A stretch of 64,000 nt of DNA from G963702155 sp963702155 (lineage in GTDB: Bacteria; Pseudomonadota; Alphaproteobacteria; Micavibrionales; Micavibrionaceae). The notes below the pieces were generated by a model that did no database searches, was not told where the DNA came from, and saw nothing but the letters and a program-made list of their open reading frames with translations. A program made the translations under genes and the position numbers. Location: positions 930,001 through 994,000 of the forward strand of contig OY969717.1 of NCBI GenBank assembly GCA_963702155.1. Direction: 5' to 3'. Shown piece by piece: positions 1-8,645 of the stretch (position 1 is its first letter; every line of letters starts with the position of its first letter).

Positions 1-78
1 AACCTGCATTTTGATCCTAACTCGGTCTTTAAATTCTTTATAGTTATAAAATTTTCAATATTTTAACTATTGAAAATA

Positions 79-163
79 TGGTGCGGCTGGAGGGACTTGA
101 ACCCCCACGCCCGAAAGCACTAGAACCTAAATCTAGCGTGTCTACCAATTTCACCACAGCCGC
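79..163 (-). tRNA. tRNA-Leu (anticodon UAG)
   Basis: On the minus strand an 85-nt cloverleaf folds with acceptor arms GCGGCTG / CAGCCGC, a long variable arm as expected for tRNA-Leu, and a T-arm GGGGGTTCAAGTCCCTC. The anticodon loop TTTAGGT, closed by CTAGA / TCTAG, gives anticodon UAG, which reads CUA and CUG-type leucine codons. The 3' CCA is encoded (79-81). The first 78 bases of the window, downstream of this gene, hold nothing I can identify. Confidence 0.97.
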
Positions 164-281
164 ATATGTAAAGCATGCTCCATAACAAAACATGCGTGAT
201 GAAGCGCGTTTTTAGCGCATCTCAAACAAAATGCCAAGTATTTCTTTTAATTTTGTCAAAGAATTATATATGCGAAAAAAA

Positions 282-357
282 TGGGGCGACTGACGGGGTT
301 CGAACCCGCGACAACTCGGACCACAACCGAGGGCTCTACCGCTGAGCTACAGTCGCC
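282..357 (-). tRNA. tRNA-His (anticodon GUG)
   Basis: The minus strand folds as a tRNA with anticodon loop TTGTGGT, anticodon GUG. Counting back from U8-A9, eight bases precede U8, so the gene encodes an extra G-1 (position 357). It faces C73 (position 285), followed by an encoded CCA (282-284). This is the usual bacterial identity pair for HisRS, but it is absent from a large clade of Alphaproteobacteria. The gene lies in the same orientation as tRNA-Leu, about 120 bp away, and diverges from glnA. Confidence 0.97.
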
Positions 358-526
358 ATATAACGAAATTCGTTATGTGCAGAAATAGGATATAACCGAT
401 ATTGCTTTAAAAACGCAAGCCTAAAGAAAACAAAAAATTGTTTTCATCATATGTTTATGCTAGCTCTTAAAAAACCAGGTAATGGTTTTCTTTTAAAAAA
501 TAAATAATCATAGTGGAGATGCCGCC

Positions 527-1957
527 TTGTCCGCAAATACCCTTACTTTCAAAAATGCGTCTGATTGCCTTAAATTTATTAAAGATAATGAGATACAATT
601 TATAGATATGTGTTTTACCGATTTACGGGGAACACGGCAGCATACAACCGAACATACAAGCGCGTTTAACGAAGGAAAAATAAAAAACGGCATATATTTT
701 GATGGATCTTCTATTGCTGGCTGGCAAGATATCCACCAATCCGATATGATCATGATTCCTGACATAAAGCGCATCAGTATCGACCCATTTGCCGCGCAAA
801 AAACAATTAAAGTCTTTTGTGATATCTACGATCCAGAAACCGGAAAACCCTATCATAAAGACCCACGGTCTATTGCTAAGCGCGCAGAAAGCTACATGAA
901 AGAAAGCGGAATAGCCGATACCGCTAATTTCGGGCCCGAAGCCGAATTCTTTGTTTTTGAAGACGTTAAAATAAATACAGCCCCCCATAAAAGCGGTTTT
1001 GAAATTGATAGTGAAGAAGGCCCTTATAATTCCGGACGATATTATGATGAAGGCAATATGGGTCACCGTCCAAAGGCTAAAGGCGGTTATTTCCCTGATG
1101 CGCCCGTTGATCAACTATCTGACATACGCGCCGAAATGGTTACTGTTATGCAATCCATGGGTTTGGAGGTTGAAAAACATCACCATGAAGTTGCGCCCAG
1201 CCAGTGCGAAATTGGTATTAACTATGCGGGATTGACAAATTCTGCAGATAATATTCAAATTTACAAGCATGTTGTCCATAACGTTGCTAATAGCTACGGC
1301 AAAACGGCAACCTTTATGCCAAAACCTATATTTGGGGATAATGGGTCCGGTATGCATTGCCACCAATCATTATGGCTCGCCGGTAAACCGCTCTTCGCAG
1401 GTAAAAAATACGCCGACTTGTCTGAAACGGCATTGCATTATATTGGTGGAATAATAAGGCATGCACGCGCGCTAAACGCTTTTACAAACCCTACTATAAA
1501 CAGCTATAAACGCCTTGTTCCAGGGTATGAAGCGCCAATCTTGTTATCATACTCTGCACGAAATCGTTCCGCCTCTTGCCGAATTCCTGTGGCGACAAGC
1601 GCGCCTGCAAAAAGAATAGAGGTACGTTTCCCAGACCCAGCCGCCAATCCATATTTAGCGTTCGCAGCCCAGCTCATGGCAGGCTTGGATGGCATTCAAA
1701 ATAAAATTGATCCTGGCGAAGCGATGGATAAAAATCTTTATGATTTACCAACGACCGAAATTGAAAAAATTCCTACAGTTGCAAGGTCTTTAAGGGAAGC
1801 ACTCAAATCTCTGCGGGACAATAACGGTTTTTTACTTGCGGGAGATGTTTTTACACAAGATATGATAAATTCTTATATCAATTTAAAAATGCAAGATGTT
1901 GATCAATATGAAACAAGTGTTTCTGCTATAGAATATAGCATGTATTATTCTTGCTAG
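527..1957 (+). CDS. glnA: Type I glutamine synthetase
   Basis: Cytoplasmic ATP-dependent synthesis of glutamine from glutamate and ammonia. The 476-residue length fits GSI dodecamers (about 470). Visible motifs are YFDGSSIAGW (57-66), the ATP/glutamate-binding block KPIFGDNGSGMHCHQS (266-281), NRSASCRIP (346-354) and the adenylylation loop NLYDLP (403-408). Tyr405 is the predicted target of GlnE, so this is the GSI-beta type. The reading frame begins at TTG (527), preceded by GTGGAG at 513-518; no in-frame ATG fits better, since the ATG at 519 is in another frame. Unusually for Alphaproteobacteria, no glnB lies directly upstream; two tRNA genes sit there instead. Confidence 0.95.
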   Translation: MSANTLTFKNASDCLKFIKDNEIQFIDMCFTDLRGTRQHTTEHTSAFNEGKIKNGIYFDGSSIAGWQDIHQSDMIMIPDIKRISIDPFAAQKTIKVFCDIYDPETGKPYHKDPRSIAKRAESYMKESGIADTANFGPEAEFFVFEDVKINTAPHKSGFEIDSEEGPYNSGRYYDEGNMGHRPKAKGGYFPDAPVDQLSDIRAEMVTVMQSMGLEVEKHHHEVAPSQCEIGINYAGLTNSADNIQIYKHVVHNVANSYGKTATFMPKPIFGDNGSGMHCHQSLWLAGKPLFAGKKYADLSETALHYIGGIIRHARALNAFTNPTINSYKRLVPGYEAPILLSYSARNRSASCRIPVATSAPAKRIEVRFPDPAANPYLAFAAQLMAGLDGIQNKIDPGEAMDKNLYDLPTTEIEKIPTVARSLREALKSLRDNNGFLLAGDVFTQDMINSYINLKMQDVDQYETSVSAIEYSMYYSC

Positions 1958-1989
1958 GTTTTAAAAATCTTATTTATAAAACATAAAAT

Positions 1990-3213
1990 TTATTCATTAT
2001 CAACATCCCATATTGAACTGTCAGTGGGTTCAATCATATTAAGAATTAATTTGTAAGTTTGCGTGTTTCTTGACCAAACAAAATAATCCTGATCTCTTGA
2101 TGGGGTAAGAAGTGTAACAAAAAAGTAATAATCATTGGCTGCAAGCATACCAAGCCAAAGTTCATAATTCATATTACTTTGCGATGTATCACTGGCTTCA
2201 AAAACATCGACTTTTGCAAAACTGAAATCAGGATTGTAAATATACCCACTATCGGCTTCTAAATGATTTTTTAAAATCAACCCTTGGTCATTTAGATTTT
2301 CTTTAAAAGAATTAAGTTCGCTTTCTAGAGAATCTGCGGCAAAAGCAGACAAAATATTAACATCAATTTTACCCTCAAGCACATGCCTATCGCTATATTC
2401 CGTTGAAGCGCTTGTCTTAACGGAGGCTTGATCTTCATCACCAGCTATATTAAGCAAGGATACACTCATTTTTTCGACTGAAGTAGCCCGCGGCGAATGC
2501 AAAGTCCAAGACGCAGGAAATTTCATTTCTGCAACATCTAAAAATTGATAAACAAGCATTTTTTCAACATTTTCTTCAGAAAGGTTCTCCATTTTAAATG
2601 ATCTTATAATGCTTGCTTGGCTTTTCTTCTCTACTTCCCAATTCTCGACGGGCATATAATAACGCGCCATTACAATATTTCGCCCACTTAGAAAAACCTT
2701 AGATCGAACAGCAAAGCTATCATTACCAATAAGGCTAACAAAAAGAGCTTCTATCTCACGATCATTGTAAACATTCATACCCTGTATCGCAAAACCGTTT
2801 TCCAAAATAAATTGTAAAAACCATTGTTCTGCGGTTAGTTGATAATTAAGAGAAACAACTTCGATAGTAAGATAGCTTCGGGGAATCATGAGCTGTGTAG
2901 GGCCATAATATCGCGCCAGTTCCCCAAACAAGGCATTACCTTCACCACCACCTAAAGTGGAACTATAGCCAGATTGCGTTGTCCAATCTTTTGGAAGACG
3001 AATTTCAAAAGCTAAATCGCTCTGTCCACCTTTATAAAGCAATGACGATGCATTAAACTCGTCTTCTGGAATAAATTCTATATCCGGTAAAGGTTTTTTA
3101 AAATCTTCAAACCCTTGCGCAAAGCTCACAGAATTCAAAAACAAAAAAACTAAAAAAAGCCCCCCTAAAAGAAAGCATATGTTTTTAAAAAAGTTTTTAT
3201 TTTGAAAACACAT
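1990..3213 (-). CDS. Exported protein of unknown function
   Basis: I do not recognise this 407-residue family. The N-terminus has a basic stretch and a long hydrophobic core (about residues 12-31) ending SVSFAQG, a good Sec signal peptide with cleavage near residue 33. The mature protein is acidic, with no further membrane segment and only rare Cys. It looks like two related alpha/beta lobes, each starting with a strand resembling DLAFEIRLPKDW or AEMKFPASWTLH; this internal repeat is my inference. It lies 32 bp downstream of the thioesterase gene on the same strand, so the two may be cotranscribed. Its location is probably periplasm or outer surface. Confidence 0.75.
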   Translation of the reverse strand: MCFQNKNFFKNICFLLGGLFLVFLFLNSVSFAQGFEDFKKPLPDIEFIPEDEFNASSLLYKGGQSDLAFEIRLPKDWTTQSGYSSTLGGGEGNALFGELARYYGPTQLMIPRSYLTIEVVSLNYQLTAEQWFLQFILENGFAIQGMNVYNDREIEALFVSLIGNDSFAVRSKVFLSGRNIVMARYYMPVENWEVEKKSQASIIRSFKMENLSEENVEKMLVYQFLDVAEMKFPASWTLHSPRATSVEKMSVSLLNIAGDEDQASVKTSASTEYSDRHVLEGKIDVNILSAFAADSLESELNSFKENLNDQGLILKNHLEADSGYIYNPDFSFAKVDVFEASDTSQSNMNYELWLGMLAANDYYFFVTLLTPSRDQDYFVWSRNTQTYKLILNMIEPTDSSIWDVDNE

Positions 3214-3245
3214 TATTGTCTAAACCTTATGAATATAATTTAACT

Positions 3246-3656
3246 TTAACTTTTAATCTCTACAGGCTTACCAGTTCCATCTATTTTAACGTATGTAAAT
3301 AGGCCTTCTGTTACTTTATCATATTTCTTTTCATTTCGTCTAAAAGCCCAACTATCTATATGTATAGATATAGAAGTTTTTCCTATACGCTCAAGCTTTG
3401 TATAAAAACTAACTTCATCGCCAATATGAACCGGCTGATGAAATGTCATCGCATTTACCCCAACAGTCACAACCCTGTGCAATGCAATTTGATATGCGTG
3501 CGCACCGCCCGCCAAATCCATTTGCGATAAGATCCATCCTCCAAATACATCACCTGAAGGATTAGCATCAGAAGGCATAGCGATAACGCGTATAGTTGGA
3601 ACGCAACCAGCAATCTCATCCGGTAAAAAATCTGTAGAATTGAAAAAAGTATCCAT
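3246..3656 (-). CDS. Acyl-CoA thioesterase, YciA-like hotdog fold
   Basis: A 136-residue protein of the 4HBT/hotdog superfamily that hydrolyses acyl-CoA to free acid and CoA. It shows the YciA-type signature: PSDANPSGDVFGGWILSQMD (residues about 28-47), with the Asn-x-x-Gly-x-(V/I)-(F/M)-GG-x-(L/I) pattern and an acidic residue on the hotdog helix. AMTFHQPVHIGDEVSFY follows, the typical central strands. The substrate range cannot be read from the sequence; YciA enzymes are broad. The start ATG at 3656 gives a normal N-terminus. It may share a transcript with the exported-protein gene downstream. Confidence 0.88.
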   Translation of the reverse strand: MDTFFNSTDFLPDEIAGCVPTIRVIAMPSDANPSGDVFGGWILSQMDLAGGAHAYQIALHRVVTVGVNAMTFHQPVHIGDEVSFYTKLERIGKTSISIHIDSWAFRRNEKKYDKVTEGLFTYVKIDGTGKPVEIKS

Positions 3657-3802
3657 ACGTTAACTTTTCATTTGTGGTTATTTTGAAGCCGGAGCGGCAA
3701 ATCGGTTGATTTTCAAGGTTTATAAAGCTATTCAGAATAGATGCAGATAAAAGCTTAGGCTTTTAATATACACAAAAATTCATAACAACAATACAGGCGG
3801 CA

Positions 3803-5842
3803 ATGTCTAAATCCAGTATAGCACAAAATAAAGATGACAACTCTTATAGCGCATCCGATATAGAAGTTTTAGAAGGTTTGGAGCCTGTTCGGCGCAGGCC
3901 GGGTATGTATATCGGCGGTACCGATGATCGCGCGCTTCACCATTTAGCTGGTGAAATTCTGGATAACTCTATGGATGAGGCCGTTGCCGGTCATGCCGAT
4001 TGGATTGAAATTGCGCTTGAAGCCGATAATTCAATTATAATACGTGATAACGGGCGTGGCATTCCGGTAGATGATCACCCCAAATACCCCGGGAAATCTG
4101 CATTGGAAGTTATTTTAACCACACTCCATTCCGGCGGTAAATTTTCTAACAAATCATATCAGACCTCCGGCGGGCTGCATGGCGTTGGTATATCGGTTGT
4201 AAATGCTCTATCCGATGATATGTGGGTCGAAGTTGCACGTGACAAAACTTTGTATAAGCAGAGCTTTTCCCGCGGCGACCCCGTTGGTAAACTAGAAAAC
4301 CTTGGCCCTATACACAATCGCCGCGGCACAACAGTCAGTTTTCACCCTGATCCGGAAATTTTTGGTAAAAAGGCGCGCTTCAAACCGGCATGGCTTTATC
4401 AAATGGCCAGATCAAAGGCATATCTATATTCCGGCGTAGAAATAAGATGGAAATGTGACCCCGCCTGCCTTGCCGCTGAATCACAAGCTCCAACCGAGCA
4501 AAAGTTCCATTTTCCTGGCGGGTTACTAGACTTTCTTAATAATACACTTAAAGATCGGGAAACGATCACACCTAAAGCATTTGCCGGTAAAGCCGACTTG
4601 CCCGACAATCAGGGACGGGTTGAGTTTGCTGTAACGTGGCCTATCAATGACGACGGATTCTCCTATTCTTATTGTAACACTATACCCACACCGCAAGGCG
4701 GCACGCACGAAAACGGTCTAAGGTCTGCACTCTCACGCAGCCTCCGAAATTATGCAGATATGACCGGCAATAAAAAATCCTCGATTATCACGGCTGAAGA
4801 TGTCATTTCTGGTGCATGCATTATTTTATCTGTATTTATCAAGGAACCACAATTTCAGGGACAAACAAAAGAAAAATTAGTCAACACCTCCGTTACTCGC
4901 CTCGTAGATATAGCCATCAGAGATTATTTTGACCATTGGTTATCCGGCGACCCAGAAAGCAGTAAAAACCTGCTCGACGCAATCATAGAAAAGGCCGAGG
5001 ACCGCCAAAGACGTCGCCAAGACCGTGCTCATGCCAGAAAAACGGCCACACGGAAATTACGCCTGCCTGGTAAACTGGCTGATTGCTCGCGATCTGATGC
5101 CGAAGATACGGAGCTTTTTATCGTTGAGGGCGACAGCGCGGGCGGCTCCGCAAAACAGGGGCGAGACCGCGAAACACAAGCGATTCTGCCCTTGCGTGGT
5201 AAAATTTTGAACGTAGTCAGTGCAACCCGCGATAAAATCCGCGCAAATCGGGAAATTCAGGATTTGATTTTAGCACTCGGTTGCGGCACATCCAAAGATT
5301 TTGATTTGGAAAAACTACGGTACGAGCGTGTGATCATCATGACCGATGCAGATGTGGACGGCGCGCATATTGCCGCCCTCCTTATCACATTTTTCTATGC
5401 CGAAATGCGCCTACTTATAGAAAGCGGTCATTTATATCTGGCACAGCCACCGCTCTACCGCCTTGTCAGCGGCACTTTAAGTGAATACGCCCGCGATGAC
5501 GAACATAAAGACGAACTCATGAATACCGTCTTTAAAAACAAATCAAAAGTTGATATCAGCCGATTTAAAGGCTTGGGTGAAATGCCCGCAAAGCAACTTA
5601 AAGAAACAACGATGAATCCCAAAAGTCGTATACTTTTGCGGGTAACACTACCTGACGCGATTTCTGCACTTGGACTATCGCAAAATGTGCTGGAAGAGCT
5701 AGAAGAAGAACAAACAGTCTCTGAAAAAGATAGCCATGCCGAGATTGATGATCTCGTTGAGCGTCTTATGGGTAAAAATGCCGAAAGCCGCTTTAAGTTT
5801 ATTCAAAATAATGCAGAGTTTGCAGAAGATATAGATGTTTAA
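3803..5842 (+). CDS. parE: DNA topoisomerase IV subunit B
   Basis: ATPase subunit of topoisomerase IV, which decatenates daughter chromosomes with ParC. The GHKL ATPase domain begins with RRPGMYIGGTDDRALHHL and E51-x-x-x-N55 (EILDN). A transducer region follows, then the TOPRIM domain with EGDSAGG near residue 442 and DADVDG near 515. The 679-residue length and the sequence RDRETQAILPL favour ParE over GyrB (about 800 residues, RNRKNQ-type). The start ATG at 3803 is preceded by AGGCGG. The partner parC lies at 45.6-47.8 kb. The gene downstream overlaps by 8 bp. Confidence 0.95.
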   Translation: MSKSSIAQNKDDNSYSASDIEVLEGLEPVRRRPGMYIGGTDDRALHHLAGEILDNSMDEAVAGHADWIEIALEADNSIIIRDNGRGIPVDDHPKYPGKSALEVILTTLHSGGKFSNKSYQTSGGLHGVGISVVNALSDDMWVEVARDKTLYKQSFSRGDPVGKLENLGPIHNRRGTTVSFHPDPEIFGKKARFKPAWLYQMARSKAYLYSGVEIRWKCDPACLAAESQAPTEQKFHFPGGLLDFLNNTLKDRETITPKAFAGKADLPDNQGRVEFAVTWPINDDGFSYSYCNTIPTPQGGTHENGLRSALSRSLRNYADMTGNKKSSIITAEDVISGACIILSVFIKEPQFQGQTKEKLVNTSVTRLVDIAIRDYFDHWLSGDPESSKNLLDAIIEKAEDRQRRRQDRAHARKTATRKLRLPGKLADCSRSDAEDTELFIVEGDSAGGSAKQGRDRETQAILPLRGKILNVVSATRDKIRANREIQDLILALGCGTSKDFDLEKLRYERVIIMTDADVDGAHIAALLITFFYAEMRLLIESGHLYLAQPPLYRLVSGTLSEYARDDEHKDELMNTVFKNKSKVDISRFKGLGEMPAKQLKETTMNPKSRILLRVTLPDAISALGLSQNVLEELEEEQTVSEKDSHAEIDDLVERLMGKNAESRFKFIQNNAEFAEDIDV

Positions 5843-7874
5843 AGCAAAAGTAGCTGATTTCATTGTTTTCAATAAAACGCCGCTTATAATTTTTACAGTT
5901 GGATCAATTATATTCGGCCTGATATTCCTATGGCTAATCTACGCACAGGCACCGGATAAAATTGGAAAACGTATAGAAAAAGGATTCGCAGATATTGGTT
6001 TAATAGTTGATACCCTCCCTGCGCCTGAAACTTCTGCCAATGCACTTATCTATAAAAACATTAAATTTAAAAACACATCTCAATCCTCAGTTAAAGAATT
6101 AAGAATAAAATATAACCCTCTAAATGCAATAGTTTTTAGAAGCGTAGAGAGCATCGATATTGAGGGTTTAAATATTATCTCAAAGCTCGAATATAATACC
6201 TTTCCGCAACGCTTGCCTATACCGGATTTAATAAAGCACATTGAAAGTATACGTATATATAATGGTATGATAAGCATTACAGACCAAAACGCGGCTAGAA
6301 TATCATTCTCACTCACCGCAAATAGAGATGAAACAGAGCACCTAAAGATACAAGGCAATATCAGCCTTCAATCTGAGAATGCCGCGCTGGAAGGACGCTT
6401 TTCAGGTTTAATCCAGAAAAATGAAGCTCTTGAAACCAATATAGAGTTTGAAAGGGCGCGTTTTAAAAACAGCAATCAAAACAAAACTTTTAAAATCACA
6501 CGTGCTAATGGGCAGATTAATATAAAGCAGCAACCAAGCAAGAACTTTCTCTTACAATCAGACATTCGGGCAGGTGGCATGAATTTGAACGAAACACCAT
6601 GGCAAAATACAATTGTAAAATTGGAAATTAGCGAAGGGCAAAAAAAGACTCTTATAAATGCAACAGCGGCAGGTCACGAAAATATCGAACTCAAACTTGA
6701 TATTGATAACAAAAACGCTTCAAAGGGCATGTTAATAGCAAAAAATGCTTCGGCCCTAAAAAATTACATTGCCCATATAACAGATATAAATTTTAAATTT
6801 GGAAAGGCAAAAGGGGATGCTAAATTGCCAGCATACGCCCCCTCACCTGTTGCCAACACTGAAAAAAATCAGGGAAAACAAAGCACTGAAATTTCAATCC
6901 CATTTAAAATTAAAGATGACGGAACAATAAACTTCACATCTCAAATAATAAACGGTAACAATACTTTTCCGATTAATGGCGCTTTAAACAAAAACGTAAC
7001 CCAGACACAGCTTGCAATATCAAGTGGTAGTATAAATCTTGAGCAAATTTTTAAAAATACGCCAAAAAATATCATGAATGGCAAAGGCAGGATAAGGCTA
7101 AAATTTTCACAAGAAAAAAACACCTCACAATCATCAAAAGAAACAAAAAAACAGGCTATTTACGATATAAGAAATGGCCAGTTTAATTTTTCACCAGTAA
7201 ATATCGGTAACGTTAATGGCACAATAAAAACACAGAATATAGAAAGCCTCTCGCTTTTAAATATTCAAAATATCCCATGCACGGCTGGAAATAATCCCCC
7301 TCAAGAAGTGCAAACGCTACAGGCGTTTCCGGGTTGTAATATTGCAATCACCATGAGCGGCGGGTATTTAAATATCGAAAATGTTACGGCGCCTTTTTTA
7401 ACAGGCCAGATAGAAATAAAAAATATCAACTTTAAGGAAAATGAGGCTGAATACAAAATATTAGCACGTGATATCGCATTAAATACCCTCACACAAAAAA
7501 TTGGGCTACCTCAAATTCAATCAAGCGGTCTTCTTGCGATCAGCATGGATGTAAAACGAAACAACCAAGATCAATCTATCATCATCTCGCAAGGCCTAAT
7601 AACCAGCACTGGATCTGGTATTTTGGAATATAATGTAGATACACTGCCCCCCATATTTTCAGGTAACCCCTTGGAACTTGAAACCTTGAAAACATCGCTC
7701 AAGAATTTTTATTACGAAAATATGTCTATAAGCTTTAGCGGCCCAGCCGAGAACGCAAATATAACGTTTTTGGCTAAAGGCTATAACCCTAAAATATACA
7801 GCGCACAAGCCATCACTGTGAAGCTAAACACAACAGCAGACATTCGGCCGTTTTTAAAAAAAGCGTTCAATTAG
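5835..7874 (+). CDS. YdbH-like AsmA-fold intermembrane lipid transport protein
   Basis: A 679-residue protein with an N-terminal membrane anchor (about residues 15-37) and a long periplasmic region rich in beta strands, typical of AsmA-like bridge proteins. The C-terminal third has the pattern SSGLLAISMDV ... GLITSTGSGILEY and ends with a strand pair as in the YdbH family (PF11739). In E. coli, YdbH, TamB and YhdP move phospholipids from inner to outer membrane. The start overlaps the parE stop by 8 bp, so the two are probably translationally coupled. The usual small partners YnbE and YdbL are not next to it. AT-rich and Asn/Lys-rich, like the rest of the window. Confidence 0.72.
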   Translation: MFKAKVADFIVFNKTPLIIFTVGSIIFGLIFLWLIYAQAPDKIGKRIEKGFADIGLIVDTLPAPETSANALIYKNIKFKNTSQSSVKELRIKYNPLNAIVFRSVESIDIEGLNIISKLEYNTFPQRLPIPDLIKHIESIRIYNGMISITDQNAARISFSLTANRDETEHLKIQGNISLQSENAALEGRFSGLIQKNEALETNIEFERARFKNSNQNKTFKITRANGQINIKQQPSKNFLLQSDIRAGGMNLNETPWQNTIVKLEISEGQKKTLINATAAGHENIELKLDIDNKNASKGMLIAKNASALKNYIAHITDINFKFGKAKGDAKLPAYAPSPVANTEKNQGKQSTEISIPFKIKDDGTINFTSQIINGNNTFPINGALNKNVTQTQLAISSGSINLEQIFKNTPKNIMNGKGRIRLKFSQEKNTSQSSKETKKQAIYDIRNGQFNFSPVNIGNVNGTIKTQNIESLSLLNIQNIPCTAGNNPPQEVQTLQAFPGCNIAITMSGGYLNIENVTAPFLTGQIEIKNINFKENEAEYKILARDIALNTLTQKIGLPQIQSSGLLAISMDVKRNNQDQSIIISQGLITSTGSGILEYNVDTLPPIFSGNPLELETLKTSLKNFYYENMSISFSGPAENANITFLAKGYNPKIYSAQAITVKLNTTADIRPFLKKAFN

Positions 7875-7904
7875 AGTTTAAAAATAAAAATCCATGAAAA
7901 AGTC

Positions 7905-8630
7905 CTAAGGATAATCACAACTATCATATGTAATTTTTGCAAAGGATCGCGCCCCTTCTCGAATGGTAAAGCGATATTCCCGCGCATCGGCTACAACAGA
8001 GTGCTGCAAAGGCATAACGCCTTTTTTAATATCCTGTTGTCCATCTTCAAGCGTAAAAACAATCTGGACTTCCTTGGAAGAATCATACCATGCCTCCGGC
8101 GCGCCGGCCTCATTCTTAACAGAATCGCCAGTACCTGTAATAGTGATCGCACCTTCTGCAATACTGATCTTACTATCCGCGCCTTTATATGCGGGTGTAG
8201 AAACGATAAATCTCTTTGTATCCGGTTCGATACAATTTTGCGGAGGGCGGGCAGAGCGTATCAAAAACGCAAGACGGTTTGGATCCATCCCGCCTTCAAG
8301 CTGCTCGCGCACTAGAAACACAAGCTCCTCCATCGGACCGTTCGGGATAATATCCTCATATGTTTCTTTAAGTTGATTGTACCGCATAATCGCTGTTTGC
8401 GCCTCGGCTCTCACTTGTGTGATCGAATCATCCGCCGCTGTTTTCTCATCCAGCGCCTCATTCAATCGACCATTTAATGATGAAATACGTTGTTCCGCAC
8501 TTTGAATACCCAGCCAAAACCCAATCCCGAGCGCAGATGCCATAAACAAAATCATCATCAAAAACCCTGTCAGCCTTTGAAAAGAACGTTTTTTATACCG
8601 GTCGTTTGGATTATAGGAAGAGATCAGCAT
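7905..8630 (-). CDS. Membrane-anchored coiled-coil protein, unknown function
   Basis: A 241-residue protein with a basic cytoplasmic N-terminus, one transmembrane helix (about residues 21-43), a coiled coil (about 47-95: SAEQRISSLNGRLNEAL and following heptads) and a periplasmic C-terminal domain of predicted strands (about 120-241) with two Cys (PPQNC and DSCDYP) that could form a disulfide. I do not recognise the family, although the layout resembles the DUF6776 type of anchored coiled-coil proteins. It starts 15 bp after the SLC13 transporter stop on the same strand, so it is probably in that operon. Confidence 0.72.
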   Translation of the reverse strand: MLISSYNPNDRYKKRSFQRLTGFLMMILFMASALGIGFWLGIQSAEQRISSLNGRLNEALDEKTAADDSITQVRAEAQTAIMRYNQLKETYEDIIPNGPMEELVFLVREQLEGGMDPNRLAFLIRSARPPQNCIEPDTKRFIVSTPAYKGADSKISIAEGAITITGTGDSVKNEAGAPEAWYDSSKEVQIVFTLEDGQQDIKKGVMPLQHSVVADAREYRFTIREGARSFAKITYDSCDYP

Positions 8631-8645
8631 ATATCAATAGTCGCT

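Noticed and set aside
623..1114. Long minus-strand open frame inside glnA
   Set aside because: It is the antisense shadow of a clearly coding glutamine synthetase; it has no promoter or Shine-Dalgarno and no family resemblance.
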